This document shows positions 1 to 7,083 of a DNA stretch of 12,217 bases, piece by piece (positions within the stretch are counted from its first letter, which is position 1; each line of letters opens with the position of its first letter). A model generated the notes under the pieces. The model had not been told where the DNA came from. It worked only from the letters and a program-made list of their open reading frames with translations, and made no database searches. Source of the DNA: an uncultured Collinsella sp. (GTDB taxonomy: Bacteria; Actinomycetota; Coriobacteriia; Coriobacteriales; Coriobacteriaceae). The stretch covers positions 1 through 12,217 of the forward strand of contig URIA01000057.1 of assembly GCA_900547765.1 (NCBI GenBank). The letters run 5' to 3'. A program made the position numbers and the translations under genes.

Positions 1-56
1 CGGGTGGTTTCTGATGCGGCGCGCTGCGCGCCCCGCACAGGCTAAAGCCTCTAACA

Positions 57-82
57 AAAACGTAAACTATAGTTTACGTTTT
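57..82. promoter_or_regulatory. 26-bp perfect palindrome, candidate operator
   Basis: The 13-base half AAAACGTAAACTA is followed directly by its exact reverse complement, giving a 26-bp palindrome with no spacer, centred on CTATAG. It ends 22 bases before the ATG of the gene at 105. Perfect contiguous symmetry of this length is typical of a binding site for a dimeric repressor. The central TATAGT (68-73) could also serve as a -10 box, in which case bound protein would block transcription. I do not recognise the cognate regulator, and no convincing -35 box is seen. Upstream, positions 1-56 hold only GC-rich inverted repeats and no visible gene. Confidence 0.6.
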
Positions 83-104
83 GCCGAATACACAGGAGTT
101 TTCT

Positions 105-494
105 ATGTCGGGTTCTTCGGTCCGCATGTACCGAGCCACGCTTCGCACAAACAGCGCACCGCCCAAGCTCGTCGTCGTTGAAGCCGAATGCCTTTCGCCC
201 GATGAGCGCACAGCATTTGCATTGCTATCAAGTCGCGTCGCCGCCGTTCTGGTCCCTTGCCCGGCGCAAGGCGAACTTGCCATCCAATGCCAAGCGCATA
301 GCCGCTCGCTCAATCAGGCTGCCGTAATCGCAACCAGCCAACGCGGTCTGCCCCTTCTCCTGGAAGCCGGTATCGCACTCGCCCTTCGCGGCGCTGGATA
401 CGAAAACGAGGCCGCCGCCGATATGGTCTTTAAACCACGGTCGAGCGGCGGCCTCGCAGCAGCCATTGAATATGCGTGCAGGCTCGTTGCCTAA
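105..494 (+). CDS. hypothetical protein, 129 aa
   Basis: I do not recognise this protein. The ATG at 105 is chosen over an in-frame TTG at 81 because an AGGAG ribosome-binding site (94-98) sits at good distance from it and because 81 lies inside the palindrome at 57-82. The product is about 129 residues, rich in Ala, Leu and Ser, with no obvious signal peptide, membrane segment or metal-binding cluster. Alternating hydrophobic stretches such as KLVVVEAE and an Ala/Leu-rich helix near residues 76-90 suggest a small soluble alpha/beta fold. It converges tail-to-tail with the DUF1648 gene, leaving only 9 bases between stop codons. The palindrome upstream suggests regulated or autoregulated expression. 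That it is a gene rests on the good ribosome-binding site and the length of the open frame. Confidence 0.6.
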   Translation: MSGSSVRMYRATLRTNSAPPKLVVVEAECLSPDERTAFALLSSRVAAVLVPCPAQGELAIQCQAHSRSLNQAAVIATSQRGLPLLLEAGIALALRGAGYENEAAADMVFKPRSSGGLAAAIEYACRLVA

Positions 495-503
495 AGGCGC
501 AAG

Positions 504-887
504 CTAAAAGCCTAGGCCAAAGCCCGTTCCGGTAATCGCCGAGTACATAAAGTAAACGTTAACCACGTTGAGGAACACGCCCGTGATGCAACCGTTGCGC
601 AGGTAGCGTTCGCACACGATGCGCGCCATGGCGGCGGAGTCCTCATTGTTCTTTGCTTGACGACCGGCGGTAAAATACGTCGCCACGCCGAGCAGCAGGT
701 TGAGCACCGGCAGCGCCAGCAGCTCGTAGCTCTTGCCCCAACGCGTCACCTCGCCTGCTGCGTTAAACTTTGTTGCCACCTCGGGACCAATGTTGGGGAT
801 AACAAACGCTGCAACCACCAGCGGAATCACCGCAAGTACGAGCAGCGCAATACCCATGTAGCCAGCTTTTTTGCCATATTTAAACAT
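504..887 (-). CDS. DUF1648-type small membrane protein
   Basis: This 127-residue protein appears to be integral to the cytoplasmic membrane. Hydrophobic segments lie at about 10-30, 55-73 and 100-118. Between the first two, the stretch FNAAGEVTRWGKS resembles the DUF1648 signature (a His/Lys-Phe-Asn-x-x-Gly-x-x-x-x-x-x-x-Lys loop also found at the N-terminus of SdpI-like immunity and signalling proteins). The usual His before Phe is Lys here. The protein is shorter than SdpI and lacks its C-terminal half, so an immunity role is not implied and the function is unknown. The ATG at 887 has an AAGGA motif (896-900) that overlaps the TAA stop of ychF, with 11 bases between the two reading frames. 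This suggests translational coupling and co-transcription with ychF. Confidence 0.72.
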   Translation of the reverse strand: MFKYGKKAGYMGIALLVLAVIPLVVAAFVIPNIGPEVATKFNAAGEVTRWGKSYELLALPVLNLLLGVATYFTAGRQAKNNEDSAAMARIVCERYLRNGCITGVFLNVVNVYFMYSAITGTGFGLGF

Positions 888-898
888 GCGCGTCGTCC

Positions 899-1975
899 TT
901 ACACGTTAAAGCGGAAGTGCACGACGTCGCCATCGGCCATAACATAGTCCTTGCCCTCAATACGCAGTTTGCCGGCGGCCTTGGCGCCCTGCTCACCGCC
1001 GAGCTCGATGTAGTCGTCATAGCCAATGACCTCGGCCTTAATAAAGCCACGCTCAAAGTCGGTGTGGATAACGCCGGCGGCCTGCGGGGCGGTCGCGCCC
1101 TGACGAACCGTCCAGGCCTTGACCTCCATCTCGCCGGCCGTAAAGAACGACTGCAGACCGAGCAGCTTATAGGCCGCCTGCGCGAGCACGTCCAGGCCGG
1201 GCTGCTCCAAGCCCAGGCTCTCCAGGTAGTCGGCGGCGTCCTCGGGATCGAGCTCAGAAAGCTCGGCCTCGATCTTGGCGCAGATGGGCAGCGGCTTAAC
1301 ACCATCGATGGGCGCCAGGTCCTCATTGAGCATGTCCTCGTCTACGTTGGCCACATACAGGATGGGCTTCATGGTGAGCAGGAACAGGCCCTTGGCGGCG
1401 GCACGCTCCTCGTCGGTCATCTCCATGGATGCGGCGCGCTTGCCCTCGTTGAGCCAGGCAAGCAGGCGCTTGGCCACCTCGAACTTGGGCATGAGCTCCT
1501 TGTCGCGCTTGGCCTCCTTCTCGAGCTTGGGCAGCTGCTTCTCGAGCGTGCCCATGTCGGCCAGGATAAGCTCGGTCATGATAGTGTCGGCATCGCCGGC
1601 AGGATCGACGAACTCGTCCGTGCGACCCACCTCGCGCATAACGTTGGGATCCTTAAAGTAGCGCACGACCTCACAGATGGCATCGGTCTCGCGTATGTTT
1701 GCCAGGAACTGGTTGCCCAGACCCTCGCCCTCGTTAGCGCCCTTCACCAGACCTGCGATGTCGACGAACTCGACCGTCGCCGGCACGATGCGACCCGGGT
1801 GAACGATGTCGGCGAGCTTTTGCAAGCGGCTATCGGGCACGTCGACGATACCCACGTTGGGGTCGATCGTGGCGAACGGGTAGTTGGCGGCAAGGCCGGT
1901 CTTTTTGGTAAGCGCGGTGAACAGCGTCGACTTGCCCACGTTGGGCAGGCCCACGATACCGATGGAAAGGGACAC
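899..1975 (-). CDS. ychF: Redox-regulated ATPase YchF (Obg family)
   Basis: YchF (OLA1 in eukaryotes) is a near-universal cytosolic P-loop NTPase that binds ribosomes and prefers ATP to GTP; in bacteria it is linked to stress responses. At 358 residues this copy is close to the usual 363. The P-loop GLPNVGKST is at 9-17, the G3-like DIAGLVKGA at 72-80, and the non-canonical NVDE at 210-213 replaces the GTP-specific NKxD, explaining the family's ATP preference. A Lys/Glu-rich coiled-coil insertion spans about 140-200, and the C-terminal TGS domain runs from about 276 to the end. The start is GTG with an AGGAG motif five bases upstream; no ATG lies nearby. The gene sits between a ferredoxin-like gene upstream and the DUF1648 gene downstream, all on the same strand. 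Confidence 0.96.
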   Translation of the reverse strand: MSLSIGIVGLPNVGKSTLFTALTKKTGLAANYPFATIDPNVGIVDVPDSRLQKLADIVHPGRIVPATVEFVDIAGLVKGANEGEGLGNQFLANIRETDAICEVVRYFKDPNVMREVGRTDEFVDPAGDADTIMTELILADMGTLEKQLPKLEKEAKRDKELMPKFEVAKRLLAWLNEGKRAASMEMTDEERAAAKGLFLLTMKPILYVANVDEDMLNEDLAPIDGVKPLPICAKIEAELSELDPEDAADYLESLGLEQPGLDVLAQAAYKLLGLQSFFTAGEMEVKAWTVRQGATAPQAAGVIHTDFERGFIKAEVIGYDDYIELGGEQGAKAAGKLRIEGKDYVMADGDVVHFRFNV

Positions 1976-2018
1976 GACAGCTCCTTTTGGTACAGGTACT
2001 TCAAACTGTATAAGTATA

Positions 2019-2062
2019 GCGCCGCCGCAGCATCCGGGCGAATCCGGACACCGCGGCGGCGC
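2019..2062 (-). terminator. GC-rich stem-loop between 4Fe-4S gene and ychF
   Basis: A 10-bp perfect outer stem (GCGCCGCCGC at 2019-2028 with GCGGCGGCGC at 2053-2062) encloses an inner TCCGG/CCGGA stem. In the leftward direction it follows the stop of the 4Fe-4S gene and precedes ychF, but it lacks a T-run, so it may be a partial terminator, an mRNA-stabilising hairpin or an attenuator. Immediately leftward lies TATACT (reverse of 2013-2018), a reasonable -10 box for ychF, but I see no good -35. Confidence 0.4.
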
Positions 2063-2089
2063 AAATGAAGCAGAGATAGAGCTCGCTGA

Positions 2090-3343
2090 CTAGTCCGCGA
2101 GCTTCTCCACCTGATCGAGCATCTTGTCAAGCTTGGCCTTTGCCTCGGCCTTGGCCTTCTGGGCCTCTTCGTGGGCCTTGGCCTTCTGAGCGGCCTTTTC
2201 CTCGGCCTCGGGGTCGACAACGACCAGATTGGACGCATCGTGCTCGACCAGCTTGAGCGCATGCTCGGGGCACACCTTGACGCAGGCTCCGCAACCTAGG
2301 CAATACGTGGACTCCAGTGCAAAGCGACCGCTTCCCACCAGATCGCAGGCAAACGTGGGGCACACGTTGACGCACTCGCCGCACGACGTGCACTTGTCAA
2401 AATCGCACTCCGGCGTGCTCACCTGCATGTTCTGGGCAAGCTCGGGATGGTTTTGCAGCGTCGAGAGTACCAGCTGCCGCCCGTGCGTGAGCGAACGGCG
2501 ACGCTTGGTCGTCGTGGTGCCGCACATGGTGTTGAGCGTGCGCTCCAGCTGGGTAATCTGATGGCGATGGGCCTTGAGCTTTTGCGTCACCGAGGCCAGC
2601 GCCGCCGTCGCCGGATTGAGCTTGGTCACCGTCAGGCCCGTGGTGCGGGCGATCTTTTCCATGTACTCCTTGCGCTCGTACTCGCGGCGCTTATGGCATT
2701 TGAGGCTCTTGGAGTCGACCTCCAAGCCCATACCCGTGCCGGACCACTCCTCGGCCTTCGCAATCGCCTCGCCCAGAATGTCCTCACCGCCGGTGTTGCG
2801 GCATTTATCGCACACGCCCAACGGCAGGTACACACTCACGTTGGGATAGTCTGCCAGTACCGAGAACCAGGTCTCGGCCGTAATATCGCCCACGCAGGCA
2901 ACGACGACTTCGTTCTCGCGCGGCATGCGCTTAAGGGCACGCGTGCAGGTGACGTAGGCGGTCTCGTGGCTCGTAGCCGCCGAGACAATGTCGTCGTAGA
3001 CGTTTTTGGGCGCCAGGCGCGGCGAGATGATTGCCTCGGTCGGACAGGCAGCGGCGCACAGGCCGCACTTGCGACAGGAGTCGAGGATCTCGATGGAGTC
3101 TTCCTCGACCTCGATAGCGTTGACCGGGCACACGTCCATGCACGCGGTGCAGCCGCTCTTTTCGTTTTTGCAGGTCAGGCACGGAATGGTGTTGCCGCGC
3201 GGGCGCTCCTTGTAGTCAGCAGGATTCCATTGAGGCGCCGACGGATCGAGTGCATCGGTCACACCGCCAAGCGGGTTTTTAAGAAAGTCGAAACCCTTGC
3301 TGATCTCGATAATGTCATCAAACAGATCGTGTTCCTGCGCCAT
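2090..3343 (-). CDS. 4Fe-4S protein with four ferredoxin-type clusters
   Basis: This 417-residue cytosolic protein probably carries electrons between redox partners; the specific reaction is unknown. Cys motifs suggest two N-terminal clusters (C55, C58, C65, C68, C72; then C90, C93, C96, C100) and two near the C-terminus (C318, C321, C324, C328; then C348, C351, C354, C358), each of the latter a textbook CxxCxxCxxxC. The middle contains further Cys (C133, C150 and the pair C178/C181 in GVCDKC) in a region that looks like a separate alpha/beta domain. The last 40 residues are an Ala/Lys/Glu-rich helix, likely coiled coil. The ATG at 3343 is chosen for its GGGAGGGG ribosome-binding site; the open frame extends to 3403 without a comparable site. 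No Tat or Sec signal is present. It lies upstream of ychF on the same strand. Confidence 0.85.
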   Translation of the reverse strand: MAQEHDLFDDIIEISKGFDFLKNPLGGVTDALDPSAPQWNPADYKERPRGNTIPCLTCKNEKSGCTACMDVCPVNAIEVEEDSIEILDSCRKCGLCAAACPTEAIISPRLAPKNVYDDIVSAATSHETAYVTCTRALKRMPRENEVVVACVGDITAETWFSVLADYPNVSVYLPLGVCDKCRNTGGEDILGEAIAKAEEWSGTGMGLEVDSKSLKCHKRREYERKEYMEKIARTTGLTVTKLNPATAALASVTQKLKAHRHQITQLERTLNTMCGTTTTKRRRSLTHGRQLVLSTLQNHPELAQNMQVSTPECDFDKCTSCGECVNVCPTFACDLVGSGRFALESTYCLGCGACVKVCPEHALKLVEHDASNLVVVDPEAEEKAAQKAKAHEEAQKAKAEAKAKLDKMLDQVEKLAD

Positions 3344-3383
3344 GCGCGGCCCCTCCCTGAGCAGTGCAAACAAGCAAGAGATA

Positions 3384-3414
3384 ATGATACGCCATCGGCC
3401 CACGCCTCGGGCAA
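3384..3414 (-). promoter_or_regulatory. weak candidate promoter for the 4Fe-4S gene
   Basis: Reading leftward, TTGCCC (3409-3414) and TATCAT (3384-3389) are separated by 19 bases and lie about 40 bases before the start codon at 3343. The spacing is long and the match modest, so this is tentative. Confidence 0.25.
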
Positions 3415-3435
3415 ATTACACGCAGAGCATCTTTA

Positions 3436-3462
3436 CGGCAAATAGCCCATGGCCTATCGCCG
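3436..3462 (-). terminator. imperfect stem-loop after the GldA-like gene
   Basis: CGGC and ATAG on one side pair with CTAT and GCCG on the other around a small internal loop. It lies 33 bases beyond the stop of the 3495-4562 gene in the leftward direction. There is no T-run, so termination is uncertain. No better terminator is seen in the 151-base gap, so read-through into the 4Fe-4S gene is possible. Confidence 0.3.
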
Positions 3463-3494
3463 CCTCGATTGCACAAGGTCAATCAAGCGCCAAA

Positions 3495-4562
3495 CTATGC
3501 CTCGCACATGAGCTGCACGAGCTTTTGTTTGGTCACCTTGGCCTGCTCGTTGGCCATATTACGCTCGTTTCTAAAGACCGCATCTGCAACGCTCATCAGG
3601 TCGGTAACGGAAATCTCGCCAAGTCCCAGCTCCGCGAGCGTCGTCGGTAGGCCGACGCGCTGGCAAAACTCGAGCACCTGTTCAAGCTCGGGCGCACGCT
3701 CCAGGCGCAGCTGCACCACCAGACCAAATGCCACGGCCTCGCCATGCATCGCCCTGCACTCGGGCAGAATCGTCAGACCGTTGGCGATGGCATGTGCCAA
3801 CGCCAAGCCACCGCTCTCAAAGCCGACGCCCGAGAGCAGAATATTGCACTCGATCAGACGCTCAACCGCCGGCGATATACGCCCCTTCTTGAGATCGCGC
3901 TTGGCAGCGACGCCGCACTCCATAAGCGTGTCATAGCAGGCACGAGCCGCAACCAAGGCCAAGTGTCCCGGCGCGCCACCGTGCTCGTTGGCGCCATGCG
4001 CCGCGGCGCACGAACGCGCCTCGAAGTACGTTGCCAGCGCATCGCCCATACCAGCGACCGTCATACGCAGCGGGGCTGCCGCGAGCACGTTGGTATCGAC
4101 CACAACTAGGTCTGGATTCTTCTCGAGCATCAGGTAGCGGTCGAACGACCCATCCTCGTGATACAACACCGAAATCGCGCTGCACGGACCGTCCATCGAA
4201 GCCGCCGTGGGGCATACGCACAACGGCAACTCGGCATAAAACGCAACGGCCTTGGCGATATCGAGCATCTTGCCGCCGCCAATACCCACCACCATGTCGC
4301 AATACTCGGCCTGGGCTTCCTTAGCCATTTCGACAACGGCCTCTTCCGTACACGGACCGTCATAAATCTTAAAGAACGGCTCGCTTAGATCTTCGTCCAG
4401 AAATCCATCGACGATCTGCCTGCACAGCCGATCCTCGGTGCCCCGGTCAAACAAGACATAGGCAGCGCAGCCCAACCATGACAAATACTTGCCTTGACGC
4501 GACAGTTCGCCCGGCCCCTGAACATACCGGCCGGGACCGCCGTAAACCACAGGAAGCGCCAT
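3495..4562 (-). CDS. GldA-like dehydrogenase (diverged paralogue)
   Basis: This is a 355-residue member of the glycerol dehydrogenase branch of the iron-containing alcohol dehydrogenase superfamily, which oxidises polyols using NAD+ in the cytosol. The dinucleotide-binding GGGK is at 95-98. By comparison with known GldA the metal ligands are D174 (GMGDALATYFEA), H257 (LAHAIANG) and H273 (MHGE), and D124 corresponds to the substrate-contacting Asp. It is clearly related to the adjacent gldA but has drifted near the active site: ASTDAPCSA has become ASMDGPCSA, HGEKVAFG has become HGEAVAFG, and the loop before the last His is one residue shorter. All metal ligands remain, so it should be active, perhaps on another polyol or ketone. 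Its ribosome-binding site is weak (AAGGG 11 or so bases before ATG). Confidence 0.85.
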   Translation of the reverse strand: MALPVVYGGPGRYVQGPGELSRQGKYLSWLGCAAYVLFDRGTEDRLCRQIVDGFLDEDLSEPFFKIYDGPCTEEAVVEMAKEAQAEYCDMVVGIGGGKMLDIAKAVAFYAELPLCVCPTAASMDGPCSAISVLYHEDGSFDRYLMLEKNPDLVVVDTNVLAAAPLRMTVAGMGDALATYFEARSCAAAHGANEHGGAPGHLALVAARACYDTLMECGVAAKRDLKKGRISPAVERLIECNILLSGVGFESGGLALAHAIANGLTILPECRAMHGEAVAFGLVVQLRLERAPELEQVLEFCQRVGLPTTLAELGLGEISVTDLMSVADAVFRNERNMANEQAKVTKQKLVQLMCEA

Positions 4563-4592
4563 ACGAGAATCCGCCCTTCATCAAACAACGAT

Positions 4593-4623
4593 TGGTGCAA
4601 AGTAACCTGACCCCTTTGCACCA
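4593..4623 (-). repeat. REP-like stem-loop, copy A
   Basis: A 9-bp perfect inverted repeat (TGGTGCAAA with TTTGCACCA) encloses a 13-base loop. Read on the minus strand it contains CAAAGGGG, then T, then CAGG, then a variable triplet and CTTTG. The same core occurs in the stem-loop at 11934-11966 with different but still paired outer arms. Stem-loops with a GGGG-N-CAGG core resemble the repetitive extragenic palindromes mobilised by REP-associated tyrosine transposases; no such transposase is in this window. Confidence 0.6.
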
Positions 4624-4627
4624 TAGC

Positions 4628-4663
4628 AAAAAGGGGCAAAGCCATCTGTTGGCTTTGCCCCTT
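4628..4663 (-). terminator. intrinsic terminator of gldA
   Basis: A 14-bp perfect stem (4631-4644 with 4650-4663), 5-base loop, followed on the minus strand by TTTTT. It starts 12 bases beyond the gldA stop and is a strong Rho-independent terminator, separating gldA from the downstream GldA-like paralogue. Confidence 0.9.
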
Positions 4664-4675
4664 CCTTAGCTTGAT

Positions 4676-5776
4676 TTACTCATCCATGAGATAGTAGTGA
4701 CCCAGTGCGTCGGCACCCAGAATGGCGTTTGCAACCATCTCGGGCGTCACCTCAAACGGCATGTTGCACATGGTGTCATCGGGTGCGCAGGCGGCCTCGG
4801 CAACAATCATGGCCTGCTCGCGCGTAAGCTCGGCAACGCCAAGTTCCTTCATCGTGACCGGCAGGCCCAGCTCAATGCAGAAGCCCAAGACTTCCTCGAG
4901 TTTCTCAGTCGGAGCATCCTCGAGTACCAGCTGGACGATAGTGCCAAAGGCGACCTTCTCGCCGTGATACATGCCGTGGCACTCGGGCAGCATCGTCAGG
5001 CCATTGTGGATGGCATGAGCAGCAGCAAGGCCCGAGCTCTCAAAGCCGATGCCGGAGAGCAGCGTGTTTGCCTCGATGATATGCTCGACGGCAGGCGTGA
5101 GCGCACCCTTCTCCAGCGCAACCTTGGCCTTAACGCCATCGGCCATAAGCGTCTCGTAGCAGAGCTTGGCAAGCGCCAGACCGGCCATGCCGCCCTTGCC
5201 GCCAGCGCAGGTGCCGCCATCGGCATCGTGCGTTGCCTGGGCCTCGAAATAGGTTGCGAGCGCATCGCCCATGCCGGAAACCGTCAGGCGCACCGGGCTC
5301 GCCGCGATAACCGTCGTATCCATCAGGACGATATTGGGGTTTGCCTTAAGGAAGAGGTACTTATCGAACTGGCCGTCATCGGTATAAAGCACCGAAAGTG
5401 CCGAGCACGGTGCATCAGTCGAGGCGATGGTGGGGCAAATGATAACCGGGGACTCCAGGTAGTAGGCGACGGCCTTCGCGGTGTCGAGGATCTTGCCGCC
5501 ACCGACGCCGACGACGATATCGCAACCGTTGTCGCGAGCGAGCGCAACCAGGCGATCGACCTCGCCCTTGGAGCACTCGCCGTTAAAATCCTCAAACAGC
5601 AGCTCGGCCTTAGCCTCGGCAAAGCCGCCCTCGATCTTGGCACCGACGCGCTTCTTGCCCGAAGGCGTCACGATGACGAGGGCCTTAGCGCCGAGCGGCT
5701 CGACATAGGAGCCGAGCTTGGCCAGCTCGTCCGGACCCTGGATGTACTTGCTGGGGCTATTGAAAATTGCAGCCAT
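4676..5776 (-). CDS. gldA: Glycerol dehydrogenase, GldA type
   Basis: GldA is a cytosolic, NAD+-linked, zinc-dependent enzyme that interconverts glycerol and dihydroxyacetone and also acts on other vicinal diols and ketones. The 366-residue length matches the family. The dinucleotide-binding GGGK lies at 92-95; the presumed metal ligands are D171 (SGMGDALATYFEA), H254 (AAAHAIHNG) and H271 (MYHGEKVAFG), corresponding to D173, H256 and H274 of the Geobacillus enzyme. D121 in ASTDAPCSALS is the usual substrate-contacting residue. The N-terminal FNSPSKYIQGPDEL is typical. The ATG at 5776 has only a weak upstream GGGAT, and a terminator hairpin ends close to the start codon (see 5791-5837), which suggests that expression is separately controlled. 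It is followed by a strong terminator and a diverged paralogue. Substrate is inferred from family, not proven. Confidence 0.92.
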   Translation of the reverse strand: MAAIFNSPSKYIQGPDELAKLGSYVEPLGAKALVIVTPSGKKRVGAKIEGGFAEAKAELLFEDFNGECSKGEVDRLVALARDNGCDIVVGVGGGKILDTAKAVAYYLESPVIICPTIASTDAPCSALSVLYTDDGQFDKYLFLKANPNIVLMDTTVIAASPVRLTVSGMGDALATYFEAQATHDADGGTCAGGKGGMAGLALAKLCYETLMADGVKAKVALEKGALTPAVEHIIEANTLLSGIGFESSGLAAAHAIHNGLTMLPECHGMYHGEKVAFGTIVQLVLEDAPTEKLEEVLGFCIELGLPVTMKELGVAELTREQAMIVAEAACAPDDTMCNMPFEVTPEMVANAILGADALGHYYLMDE

Positions 5777-5790
5777 AACTATCCCATTCT

Positions 5791-5837
5791 CTAAAAGAAA
5801 AAAGAAAGGGGCTCCGTACAGATACGTGCGGAGCCCC
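5791..5837 (-). terminator. intrinsic terminator of the Fe-alcohol dehydrogenase gene
   Basis: A 12-bp stem (5808-5819 with 5826-5837, one G-T pair) with a 6-base loop is followed on the minus strand by a T-rich tract (TTTCTTTTTTCTTTT). It lies 22 bases past the Fe-alcohol dehydrogenase stop. The tract ends within about 16 bases of the gldA start codon, so it might also act as a leader attenuator for gldA. Confidence 0.88.
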
Positions 5838-5859
5838 TCGTTACGATAACAAGAGTCGA

Positions 5860-7083
5860 TTAGAAATCGATGTCGGTGTCGTAGTAGCAGGCCTTGAGGA
5901 TCTTCTCGAAGTCGGCAGCCTTGGTCTCACGCGGGTTCTCGGGCGTGCAGGCGTCCTGCTCGGCGTTCGCGGCAATCTCGGGCAGCTTGGCGAGGAACTC
6001 CTCCTCGGAAACCATCTGCGGGTTCTCGGCGTCGACCTTCACGCCACCATTCGCGTAATCCTTGATGGACTGCGGAATGTTGAGCTGGTCGTTGAGGTCG
6101 CGGATCTTCTGGACGAGCGCAGCGATGAGCTCCTCGTTGGTCTCGCCGGGAAGGTGCAGGATCTCCTTGGCCACGTAAGCGTAACGCTCGGCAGCACGCG
6201 GGTCCTTGGAGTTCCACTGGATGACCTTGCCAAGGTACATAGCGTTAGCAGCACCGTGGATGATGTGACCGTTCTCGAAGGCTGCACCGGTCTTGTGAGC
6301 CATGGAGTGAACGATGCCGAGCAGGCCCGAGGAGAAGGCGATACCGGCGATGCACTGAGCCTCGTGCATGTGCTGACGGGCCTCATGGTCGCCAGCATAG
6401 GACTTGGGCAGCCACTCAACGATCTCGCGGATGCCGTGCAGAGCGTTGGCGTCGGTGAACATAGAGGCGCAGGTGGAAACGTAGGCCTCCATGCAGTGGG
6501 TCAGAGCATCCATGCCGGTGTGAGCGCACAGCTTGGCGGGCATGGTGTAGGTGAGCTCGGGGTCGACGATGGCGACATCAGGGGTGATGTTGAAGTCGGC
6601 CAGCGGGTACTTGATGCCCTTTTCGTAATCCGTGATGACGGAGAATGCGGTGACCTCGGTAGCGGTGCCGGAGGTAGAGGAAATGGCGCAGAAGTGAGCC
6701 TTCTGACGCAGCTCGGGGAAGCTGAACGGCTGGATAATGTTGTCGAAGGACTCCTCGGGATACTCGTAGAAGACCCACATGGCCTTAGCAGCATCGATGG
6801 GCGAACCGCCGCCGATAGCAACGATCCAGTCGGGCTCGAAGTCGCGCATAGCGGCTGCGCCCTTCATGACGGTCTCGATGGAGGGATCGGACTCGACGCC
6901 CTCGAACAGCTTGACCTCCATGCCGGCCTCTTTGAGGTCGGCCTCAACGTCCTGCAGGAACCCGCCGCGGCGCATAGAGCTGCCGCCAGAAACGATGATG
7001 GCCTTCTTACCCTTGAGGTTCTTCACCTCGTGGCGAGCGCCCTCACCAAAGTACAGATCGCGAGGATTGGTAAAACGTCCCAT
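5860..7083 (-). CDS. Iron-containing (class III) alcohol dehydrogenase
   Basis: A 407-residue cytosolic alcohol dehydrogenase that would reduce aldehydes to alcohols to dispose of fermentative reducing power. It resembles butanol dehydrogenases and the C-terminal domain of AdhE: shared stretches include GGGSPIDAAKAMWV (91-104), KYPLADFNITPD, the DACTPENPR segment and a C-terminal YYDTD. Presumed Fe ligands are D192 and H196 (GMDALTHCMEAYVS), H259 (HSMAH) and H276 (IIHGAANA). Relative to FucO the loop between the last two has about three extra residues. The motif GGSS at 33-36, where NAD-specific members usually have Asp, suggests NADPH use; this is inference. ATG 7083 is preferred because TAGGAGGC lies just upstream; the frame is open to 7134 but without such a site. 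A strong terminator follows. The physiological substrate is unknown. Confidence 0.92.
   Translation of the reverse strand: MGRFTNPRDLYFGEGARHEVKNLKGKKAIIVSGGSSMRRGGFLQDVEADLKEAGMEVKLFEGVESDPSIETVMKGAAAMRDFEPDWIVAIGGGSPIDAAKAMWVFYEYPEESFDNIIQPFSFPELRQKAHFCAISSTSGTATEVTAFSVITDYEKGIKYPLADFNITPDVAIVDPELTYTMPAKLCAHTGMDALTHCMEAYVSTCASMFTDANALHGIREIVEWLPKSYAGDHEARQHMHEAQCIAGIAFSSGLLGIVHSMAHKTGAAFENGHIIHGAANAMYLGKVIQWNSKDPRAAERYAYVAKEILHLPGETNEELIAALVQKIRDLNDQLNIPQSIKDYANGGVKVDAENPQMVSEEEFLAKLPEIAANAEQDACTPENPRETKAADFEKILKACYYDTDIDF

Noticed and set aside
917..2068. Long rightward open frame (383 codons) opposite ychF
   Set aside because: It is antisense to a complete YchF with all family motifs; long antisense frames are expected in GC-rich DNA with strong third-position bias, and its protein shows no recognisable motif.
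3344..3403. N-terminal extension of the 4Fe-4S protein by 20 residues, which would give a hydrophobic start
   Set aside because: The strong GGGAGGGG site directs translation to 3343, and the extension would cover the likely promoter; the apparent signal-like stretch is probably leader sequence.
4697..5794. Long rightward open frame (365 codons) opposite gldA
   Set aside because: Antisense shadow of a well-supported glycerol dehydrogenase gene, with low-complexity His/Ala/Gly/Leu composition.
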